From: Chitinophagaceae bacterium
Lineage (GTDB): Bacteria > Bacteroidota > Bacteroidia > Chitinophagales > Chitinophagaceae
Length of the DNA: 56,683 nt
NCBI GenBank assembly: GCA_016787135.1
Contig: JAEUVK010000060.1
Span: 1-56,683 of the forward strand
Direction of reading: 5' to 3'
Shown piece by piece: positions 51,246 through 56,683 of this stretch; position 1 is the first letter of the stretch; each line of letters begins with the position of its first letter. Position numbers and translations under genes: made by a program. Below the pieces are notes generated by a model. It did no database searches. It had not been told where the DNA came from and saw only the letters and a list, made by a program, of their open reading frames with translations.

Positions 51246-53612
51246 ATGAAAGTTCGGCGTTTGACATTTCTCGCCTTATTTTATATTATACTGCCCTGCC
51301 TCGCAGTTTCGTGGTTCCTTTTTAGAAACAATACACAAGACCAACTGTACGATACACGGGAATCCCGGCTTCAAAAGCTGGATATCAGGGAAAGCACTTC
51401 AGAAAGATCAGAAATTAAAAAATATATTGACCACCTGAATAAAGAACTTACTTATCGCCCGGATACTGCTGCAGATTTAATACGTAAACCTGGCCTCAAT
51501 CTGATCGGTATCCATCCCGGAAAAACCATCACAGGCCTTCTTCAGTCCCCGGTTCATGAGTCTGTTTTCATTCCGGATAATAGTAACTCATGTTCAGCCG
51601 ATTTCCTCGCTCAAACTGAACAAACAAATAGTTCAACACATGATAATAACGTGAAAGGAACTACAGATAATAATTCATCTGGCCTCGTAATTAACTACCT
51701 GAATCAAATTCCTGCCATAAGAAACGAAAGTAATTCCGGTAACCTGTTCTTTCCCCTTACATCTGAATTAAATCAGGCTATTTTGTACCAACTGGTTGCT
51801 GCTGAAGAAAAATCAGATCCTAAAGGCCTTTATACCTATAAACTCGATAATAGAGTTATTGAATCCGGGTCAATAAAAGAACTGGCAGCTAAGGTTAATA
51901 CCGAAAGCTACCTGCCTGCCCCAAAAAATCTGTATAGATATAAATATTACACTGAAATTTATCCGGGTAAGGCTGAAAAAGAATACTACCCGGTTTCTTC
52001 ATCAAAGAATGGTAAAAACAAAGAAAGGGATTACCAACCCATATCCTTAGGTACAAATGGGTATCCGGATTATTATCGGATTACTGGAGACAGGTATAAA
52101 AATCTCTATACGCAGGATATCCTTTCCATTCCCGAAAATTCATATTTGAATAGGGAAAAAACATCTGCCTCCTATATATCATTTTCTCCTGGCGCATATG
52201 AAAAATTTATAAAGGAACTCAATGATCTTAAGAGCATAATTGCTCTTCGTAGCTTATTTACAAATAAGCTGTACCTGGAAAAATTTAGAAATGATACATT
52301 GACAATAATATACGATTCCGCAGTAGCAGGCAATGGCATCCGGCCCGCATTTGACCAGCCCCCGGCAAAAGATTATTCCTTCATTACTTCAGGATACTTT
52401 GACACACTGGTTATAGTGGATGAATTCCTGGCAAAAGAAGACAGGTGTTCCCACGGAGAAAAAGTGATGGATGTCGTCAGGCAGGTCTTGAATCGCCACA
52501 ATCTCTCCAATATCCTCCCTCATGTAAAGATTTATCCGATAAATTATTATTCTAATTGTGAGGTGGGTGATACAATCTATAAAAACTGGTTGGCAAAATA
52601 TGATTCAGGAAGATTTGATGAAATTATCACCTCTGCATCCGGGTTTTCAGTGGTAGACTCAACAACTAAGTTCAGATTCAAAAACAGGAACGACAAGACG
52701 CCATCCACCTACCTTACCACACTTTATCAGACTATCATTGACGCCAGTCCGGACATTATTACCGGGTCCTATGTCATCAATGCTTCCGATCCATATATTC
52801 AATACTCTTTGACTAATAATTTAAAAACCTCATTCGTAAACTCAGCGCTTAACGATTCAGCAGAGATCGAAGTTTACATGCGTAACAGGCTTCGTAAAAT
52901 AAATGCTCCGTATAAGGTGATTGAACCCTTGACAAGTTATTTAAACGCATTCGAAGATCTTGGAATTATCATTGTCGGAAACCTTGCATACGGTTCCTCA
53001 TTTAAGGGAATGTTTTCTTCAACAGGTTCTTACATTAATTCATTGGGCAGAGGAACCTTCTGGGGTGAGAAGGGAATTACAAAGTGTATTCAATATACGG
53101 ACAATGGGACAAGCTATGCAACTCCGGAAATAGCCGCAAACCTGTTTATCGCAAAAGCATTTTGGCGAAGTAAAAATTTAGAGATCAATTCGCTTGAAGC
53201 AAGAAACCGGTTAATACTTTCCAGCGATCTGATCCCCTCCCTGGTCGGCAAGTTTGCTTCAGCCGGAAGTCTTAACATGGACAAACTTCTCACCGATGCA
53301 AACGCTTACCTGGTTACAAAAAACGATTCGATACTATTGATTGATTCTATTTATAAAGCCGTTGTTTTCACGGATACCCATAATCCCCCGCGAATGGAAA
53401 TGTCTGCTTCTCGCAACAGTTTTTTGAGAAGCATCTATTACATAGATAACCGGTTTTACGGCTATGAGAATTCACCCATAGGTCTTTGGAAGCAAATAGA
53501 GGCTCCGTCTGACTTTATTTTAAACATTAAGTTCAGAGGTTCCGATAAGTTATCTGCAATTTATCTTTCAGATTTTACGGCTCACTATAAACAATTTGTC
53601 ATACTCAACTAG
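51246..53612 (+). CDS. Membrane-anchored subtilisin-like (S8) serine protease
   Basis: A 788-residue protein from MKVRRLTFLALFYIILPCLAVSWFLF (ATG 51246), whose N-terminus is a signal anchor. A long region without recognised domains (about 35-385) precedes a subtilase-like core. The triad and oxyanion residues occur in family order: Asp392 (IVDEF), His403 (CSHGEKV), Asn579 (IIVGN) and Ser623 (NGTSYATPEIAA), then ASAGSLNMDKLL, which resembles the end of S8 domains. The last about 110 residues are beta-rich. The next gene begins 6 bp later and encodes an exported protein, so protease and partner are probably co-expressed. Substrate unknown. Confidence 0.75.
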   Translation: MKVRRLTFLALFYIILPCLAVSWFLFRNNTQDQLYDTRESRLQKLDIRESTSERSEIKKYIDHLNKELTYRPDTAADLIRKPGLNLIGIHPGKTITGLLQSPVHESVFIPDNSNSCSADFLAQTEQTNSSTHDNNVKGTTDNNSSGLVINYLNQIPAIRNESNSGNLFFPLTSELNQAILYQLVAAEEKSDPKGLYTYKLDNRVIESGSIKELAAKVNTESYLPAPKNLYRYKYYTEIYPGKAEKEYYPVSSSKNGKNKERDYQPISLGTNGYPDYYRITGDRYKNLYTQDILSIPENSYLNREKTSASYISFSPGAYEKFIKELNDLKSIIALRSLFTNKLYLEKFRNDTLTIIYDSAVAGNGIRPAFDQPPAKDYSFITSGYFDTLVIVDEFLAKEDRCSHGEKVMDVVRQVLNRHNLSNILPHVKIYPINYYSNCEVGDTIYKNWLAKYDSGRFDEIITSASGFSVVDSTTKFRFKNRNDKTPSTYLTTLYQTIIDASPDIITGSYVINASDPYIQYSLTNNLKTSFVNSALNDSAEIEVYMRNRLRKINAPYKVIEPLTSYLNAFEDLGIIIVGNLAYGSSFKGMFSSTGSYINSLGRGTFWGEKGITKCIQYTDNGTSYATPEIAANLFIAKAFWRSKNLEINSLEARNRLILSSDLIPSLVGKFASAGSLNMDKLLTDANAYLVTKNDSILLIDSIYKAVVFTDTHNPPRMEMSASRNSFLRSIYYIDNRFYGYENSPIGLWKQIEAPSDFILNIKFRGSDKLSAIYLSDFTAHYKQFVILN

Positions 53613-53618
53613 GCTATT

Positions 53619-54485
53619 ATGAAAAAGAAATTCGGCATGTTATTGATTCTGCTGTTGACTTTTCCCGTTCTGGTGTTTTCCCAAAGACCCGCTGCTGCAT
53701 CTGCCTCAGCTACCGAAGCAGTAAAAGATGCAATTGGGTCTGATATTAAAAAATACACTGCCTACAGTTACCCCACTAATAATTTTGGTGTCGGAACTTC
53801 TTGTAAAGGCCAATGGCTTCCACGGGGCATAATGATTTGCGATATGGCAACTTGTTTCGGCCTTACCGCTGTATCGCAAAATTCTCAGGCGTGGAAAAAT
53901 GTAAACGGTTACGCCTTTTTTGGCCAGGGAGGCCCTCTGACCCTAAACGATACCCTTAATCAGCAATACGGTGTGGGTGTATTGCTTTCGAAAATACTGG
54001 GTGTTTTGAATATTAACATGGGGATGGAACGCAAACAGACAAAGAGTGTCAAACTAACCATTGATTCAGCAGTGCTGAGGTTCCTGAACTTTGAAAAATA
54101 TAAACAGTTTGCTCTGTCTGGAACCAATTCACTGTTGAAAGATTCGTATTTGGCCAAAGAACTGGTCGTCGCAACATCAGATTTCGTACTCATGGACTAC
54201 AGTATAGAAATTTCTCCCGTGGATTCTTTTGGCATAAACCTCATCACAAAATTGAACGAAGCAATAAAAGACAATACAAACCCTCAAAAAATGCAGGACT
54301 CAATAGGGGTAGGCATAAGAAGGGAAAGAAATGGTACATTCTCACTAAAGTCAAGCAAACCGGTGGTTTTTGCAGTATTCATTCGAAAACAAAAACAAAT
54401 TGGCTTACAGGATGAAGGTAAAAAAGATTTCTCCGATTGGGAACCTGTCGAGTTTATTAATGGGGTTATAACCAGGGATGAATAA
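53619..54485 (+). CDS. Exported partner protein of the subtilisin-like protease
   Basis: A 288-residue protein with a clear signal peptide (MKKKFGMLLILLLTFPVLVFSQ, cleaved near residue 22). The mature protein starts with an Ala-rich stretch and holds three Cys residues close together (GTSCKG, MICDMATCFG), then VGVLLSKILGVLNINMGM and KSVKLTIDSAVLRFLNF. No family was recognised. It follows the protease gene by 6 bp in the same direction. It could be a substrate, inhibitor or effector; the sequence does not decide. Confidence 0.6.
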   Translation: MKKKFGMLLILLLTFPVLVFSQRPAAASASATEAVKDAIGSDIKKYTAYSYPTNNFGVGTSCKGQWLPRGIMICDMATCFGLTAVSQNSQAWKNVNGYAFFGQGGPLTLNDTLNQQYGVGVLLSKILGVLNINMGMERKQTKSVKLTIDSAVLRFLNFEKYKQFALSGTNSLLKDSYLAKELVVATSDFVLMDYSIEISPVDSFGINLITKLNEAIKDNTNPQKMQDSIGVGIRRERNGTFSLKSSKPVVFAVFIRKQKQIGLQDEGKKDFSDWEPVEFINGVITRDE

Positions 54486-54502
54486 CTTCACTTTTTACTT
54501 CC

Positions 54503-54561
54503 TTGCCGTATCTCCAATGCCGTGGTTCGTGTCTTCATGAGCCACCCCTTGCCTTGGTTGC
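54503..54561. repeat. 48-bp direct repeat copy 2 with a truncated hairpin module
   Basis: TTGCCGTATCTCC at about 54503 is the left half of the GCCGTGTC module, joined to the second copy (54514-54561) of the repeat at 49187-49234. It lies 15 bp after the stop of the exported partner gene. Confidence 0.85.
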
Positions 54562-54664
54562 TGTCCCCGCGAATCATATTAGCATGGTCTCGCATGCCGG
54601 GTCTGCCTGTTGGCCGCATTGGCTCGGCAGTGGCAAAGTAGTGCAATACAGTATTATGGGCAGC

Positions 54665-54820
54665 TTACTTCTTCTTATCGTTCTTCGTATTCTTCTTACG
54701 CAGGTCGGCCCGGTGGGCTCTTTCGTAGGTTTGAATATCAACAAAACGGCCTTTCGCGTCCCGTACGGCATAGAGTTTCTTGCCGCTGCTGCTCCGGTGT
54801 GTGGTTCTTTTGGTTGCCAT
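54665..54820 (-). CDS. Small basic protein, conserved type in Bacteroidota
   Basis: 51 residues from MATKRTTHRSSSGKKLYAVRDAKGRF; the tail is Lys-rich (RADLRKKNTKNDKKK). The SSSGKKLYAVRDAKGRFVDIQTYERAH core resembles a family of tiny basic Bacteroidota proteins of unknown role. A promoter-like TACCTTTT lies upstream on the minus strand. The longer start at 54850 was rejected because it adds an unrelated ten residues. Confidence 0.6.
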   Translation of the reverse strand: MATKRTTHRSSSGKKLYAVRDAKGRFVDIQTYERAHRADLRKKNTKNDKKK

Positions 54821-54999
54821 AGATAAAGTTTTAGATATAAAAGGTAGCAAATTTCTGAATAACTACCCGGTATATCCTGGCATTGGCTCTTTCTGCAGCA
54901 TTCCGTCCCCCTGTGGCAATAACCGTTTTCCATCCTTTTATTCCCGTTTTCAATAGTAATAGGATAAGACAGGATGATCCTCTTGCCGAACTTTACGCC

Positions 55000-55566
55000 A
55001 TGAAGGAATTATTGTTGGTGTTGAACAATATCCATCCCCTCTCCCCTTCTCTGCAGCAGTACCTGAACGAAAAACTGAGATCCCGTACCGTACACAAAAA
55101 AGAATTCATCCTGGAGGCCGGCCATGTCAGCCGTCATATTTATTTTATCCGCAAAGGTTTGCTGCGTTGCTATTACATGGAGGGAGGACAGGAAGTATGT
55201 GCTAAATTCCTGAAGGAAGGAGATATCGTCGTATCGGCTTCCAGCTTCTTCCTCCAAAGGGAAAGTGTCGAGTATATCCAGGCCCTCGAAGAATCTGTTC
55301 TCTGGTATATCTGTTTCGATGAGCTCCAGTATATCTACAAAAATTTCCCGGAGTTCAACACCATTAGTCGTGTCATCACGACAAAATCATACTTACTCAG
55401 TGAACAGCGATTGACATTTATCCGCATGAAAAATGCAGCGGACAGGTACAACCTGATGATCAGGAATTTCCCGGAACTGATCCTGAGGGTTCAGGCTAAA
55501 TACATTGCATCTTACCTCGGTATTTCGGTCGAGACGTTAAGCCGTATCCGCAGTCGCCGGAAATAA
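55000..55566 (+). CDS. Crp/Fnr family transcriptional regulator
   Basis: A 188-residue regulator from MKELLLVLNNIHPLSPSLQQYL (ATG 55000); the 39-residue longer frame is not family-like. The N-terminal cyclic-nucleotide-binding-like beta barrel (about 20-120) has FILEAGHVSRHIYFIRKGLLRCYYMEGGQEVCAKFLKEGDIV. It lacks the Arg of true cAMP-binding pockets, as is usual in Bacteroidota. The C-terminal HTH (about 165-187) reads QAKYIASYLGISVETLSRIRSR. No iron-sulphur cysteines are seen. The target genes are unknown; it is not obviously tied to its neighbours. Confidence 0.9.
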   Translation: MKELLLVLNNIHPLSPSLQQYLNEKLRSRTVHKKEFILEAGHVSRHIYFIRKGLLRCYYMEGGQEVCAKFLKEGDIVVSASSFFLQRESVEYIQALEESVLWYICFDELQYIYKNFPEFNTISRVITTKSYLLSEQRLTFIRMKNAADRYNLMIRNFPELILRVQAKYIASYLGISVETLSRIRSRRK

Positions 55567-55666
55567 TTGATATGTATCAATGTCTTTTCGTAGGCCCGTT
55601 TTTAATTTGGTATTGAAAATTCAAATTGCTTCAATCACCAATCTGTTTACTGCAGGCCTTACCCCT

Positions 55667-55876
55667 ATGCCGGTTGCCACCAGGAAGATACCAACCCGTA
55701 TTGTGATATATCCGAAAGATGTCGAGAATATCACCGGCCGTAGCAGCCGCACAGCCCGTTCCATTATTGACCGTATCCGCAAAGCACTCGGCAAATCAAA
55801 ACAACAGTTCGTCACCGTCAAAGAATTCTGTTTCTTCTACGGCCTCGAAGAAGATTACGTAAAAGATTTCTTATAA
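55667..55876 (+). CDS. Small helix-rich protein, possible DNA-binding, unknown function
   Basis: 69 residues from MPVATRKIPTRIVIYPKDVENITGR (ATG 55667). The pattern YPKDVENITGRSSRTARSIIDRIRKALGK ... FVTVKEFCFFYGLEEDYVKDFL resembles a short Bacteroidota family with HTH-like helices, and may bind nucleic acid. The open frame starts at 55580, but the first 29 residues look random. It lies just downstream of the Crp-like gene in the same direction. Confidence 0.6.
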   Translation: MPVATRKIPTRIVIYPKDVENITGRSSRTARSIIDRIRKALGKSKQQFVTVKEFCFFYGLEEDYVKDFL

Positions 55877-55891
55877 CAATTTAGCGCCTTC

Positions 55892-55942
55892 ATCATTGCG
55901 CCCCTGAACAAAGTGAAGGCGTCATTGCGAGCGAAGCAAAGC
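55892..55942. repeat. Composite REP-like element
   Basis: TCATTGCGC, CCCTGAACAAAGTGAAGG and CGTCATTGCGAGCGAAGCAA follow each other. This joins the two dispersed-repeat families seen in the fecR and sigma genes. It is placed 16 bp after the small protein stop. Confidence 0.8.
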
Positions 55943-55967
55943 AAAAACCCCGCCTTTCGGCGGGGTT
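55941..55967 (-). terminator. Terminator of the small membrane-protein gene at 55998
   Basis: AACCCCGCC/GGCGGGGTT (55946-55967) forms a GC-rich stem with a TTTC loop on the plus strand. On the minus strand it is followed by TTTTTGC. It lies 30 bp after the minus-strand stop. Confidence 0.8.
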
Positions 55968-55997
55968 CAGCAAGTCCCTCCTTAGTTAATCGAAGGA

Positions 55998-56195
55998 TTA
56001 GGAGGATTTAGGGGGCCTCCATTTCCTCACCCTCCTCACCACCCACTTCAGCACATGCGACATCCCAAAACTCACCGTTGCTCCTATCGCAGCCAGCACC
56101 ATCGTTTTCACAACATCACCGCTGTTGATATTCGCCAGGAACACCGTCACTGTACCGCCAAGTGTCGTGGTCTTTGTGTTCACCGTTTCATTCAT
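55998..56195 (-). CDS. Small membrane protein of unknown function
   Basis: 65 residues: MNETVNTKTTTLGGTVTVFL..., one hydrophobic segment (KTMVLAAIGATVSFGMSHVLKWVV), and a basic tail (RRVRKWRPPKSS). It is read from the ATG at 56195 and ends in front of a good terminator. Small proteins of this kind recur in Bacteroidota, often beside the one encoded at 56259, and could be holin-like. This is inference from topology only. Confidence 0.55.
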   Translation of the reverse strand: MNETVNTKTTTLGGTVTVFLANINSGDVVKTMVLAAIGATVSFGMSHVLKWVVRRVRKWRPPKSS

Positions 56196-56224
56196 CTTCT
56201 TCTTTGTTGATTGAGGATCATAAT

Positions 56225-56260
56225 AGCCCCTCTCTTTCGGAGAGGGGTTGGGGTGAGGTC
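56225..56260. repeat. Widespread CCCCTCTC..GAGAGGGG repeat
   Basis: CCCCTCTCTTTCGGAGAGGGG followed by TTGGGGTGAGGTC is a common interspersed palindrome. It abuts the stop codon of the minus-strand gene at 56259. Confidence 0.8.
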
Positions 56261-56474
56261 ACTCACTCTCATCCGTCACCGCCGTCTGGCTCACTGTACT
56301 CGCTACCGTTCCGGCTACAGCTAAGTAGCCCGCGATCTTGACAAGCACGGCAGGCAATGCCACCGGCGCAGCCATGATACTGGCGCTGATCGCAGCCAGT
56401 GTCAACCCGATATTCCTTACTTTCTTAAAGAACTTCGGCGTCGGCGATTGCATCCTTTTTACCACATTGCTCAT
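56259..56474 (-). CDS. Small hydrophobic protein of unknown function
   Basis: 71 residues from MSNVVKRMQSPTPKFFKKVRNIG. A basic amphipathic start is followed by an Ala-rich hydrophobic stretch (LTLAAISASIMAAPVALPAVLVKIAGYLAVAGTVAS). Proteins of this type accompany small transmembrane proteins in Bacteroidota accessory regions. It lies 63 bp upstream of the gene at 55998 and is probably co-transcribed with it. Confidence 0.55.
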   Translation of the reverse strand: MSNVVKRMQSPTPKFFKKVRNIGLTLAAISASIMAAPVALPAVLVKIAGYLAVAGTVASTVSQTAVTDESE

Positions 56475-56520
56475 ATTACGTCTTTTAAAGATGAAAAGAT
56501 GTTGTTTCTAATTTCGGGTT

Positions 56521-56576
56521 CGTCATTGCGACCCTGAACAATGTGAAGGCGTCATTGCGAGCGTAGCGAAGCAACC
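56521..56576. repeat. Composite REP-like element
   Basis: CGTCATTGCGA, CCCTGAACAATGTGAAGG and CGTCATTGCGAGCGTAGCGAAGCAACC follow in a row, with the same build as the element at 55892. On the minus strand its TCA at 56552-56554 supplies the stop codon of the partial gene at the window edge. Confidence 0.85.
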
Positions 56577-56683
56577 CTCATCCACACATTCCCTCCCTTC
56601 TCCAGTTCCGGATATACCAGCGCAACAAGTTTCGCCAGGGCTATTCTCGATTGCGCTCCTCTTCCTTCCCCGGTGAGAGTAGA
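56552..56683 (-). CDS. Partial gene at the window edge (3' end)
   Basis: 43 in-frame codons enter from the right edge and read ...RGAQSRIALAKLVALVYPELEKGG and then VWMRVASLRSQ and a TGA. The last about nine codons are REP-derived. The protein is not recognised, and its start lies outside the window. Confidence 0.45.
   Translation of the reverse strand, partial: STLTGEGRGAQSRIALAKLVALVYPELEKGGNVWMRVASLRSQ

Noticed and set aside
53619..54485. Gasdermin-like pore-forming partner of a protease
   Set aside because: A protease-partner arrangement and strand-like segments suggested it, but the protein has a signal peptide, its neighbour is an S8-type rather than a caspase-like protease, and no gasdermin motif was recognised.

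Overview
The window looks like a chromosome segment of a Bacteroidota, most likely of the Chitinophaga/Niastella type (order Chitinophagales). The reasons are T9SS-type C-terminal sorting domains on giant secreted proteins, a SusC/SusD pair controlled by an ECF sigma factor and FecR, a DUF3098-uppP neighbourhood, UMF1-type MFS and DUF3108 proteins, and poor Shine-Dalgarno use. Species assignment is inference.

Layout. (1) 1-8.65 kb is housekeeping: the end of a DUF3098 gene, uppP, an UMF1/Atg22-like transporter with an MBL hydrolase, DUF3108, a flippase-like membrane protein, ruvC, a HIT protein, greA, a 2-hydroxyacid dehydrogenase and rsmA. (2) 8.7-27.9 kb is a secretome block: two M14 carboxypeptidases and two GEVED-domain proteins in the mirror-like order M14-GEVED-GEVED-M14. 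Next come a glucose/sorbosone dehydrogenase-like protein and a divergent multi-domain protein, both starting with PPC-like repeats. All end in T9SS sorting domains. (3) 28-31.6 kb: pdxA, then an ABC ATPase-permease-LolA-like operon. (4) 31.8-42.2 kb: an AraC regulator, a MauE/DoxX-like protein and a small exported two-cysteine protein on +, facing a sigma-FecR-SusC-SusD-TlpA/DUF3738-like cluster on -. This cluster is riddled with short dispersed repeats, several of which lie inside the fecR and sigma reading frames.

(5) 42.2-54.9 kb is an accessory, defence-like region. It holds two small XRE regulators with duplicated two-operator promoters, a CBASS operon (CapV-like patatin phospholipase, CD-NTase, stand-alone E2-like protein with a C-terminal SEC-C-like motif), an unrecognised 215-aa gene, a Fic enzyme, a lipoprotein, a membrane-anchored protein and a nearby 3' remnant of a paralogue, an HsdR_N-like protein, and a subtilisin-like protease paired with an exported protein. 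Intergenic gaps here carry an unusual mosaic of hairpin repeats, including a 48-bp identical direct repeat. (6) 54.9-56.7 kb holds a Crp/Fnr regulator, several small proteins and more REP-like repeats, and the window ends inside a partial gene.

Working together: the CBASS genes should form an abortive-infection circuit in which phage sensing leads to a cyclic nucleotide and then membrane phospholipid hydrolysis. The sigma/FecR/SusC set should be a cell-surface signalling and uptake system. All functional calls come from reading motifs; no database search was run.
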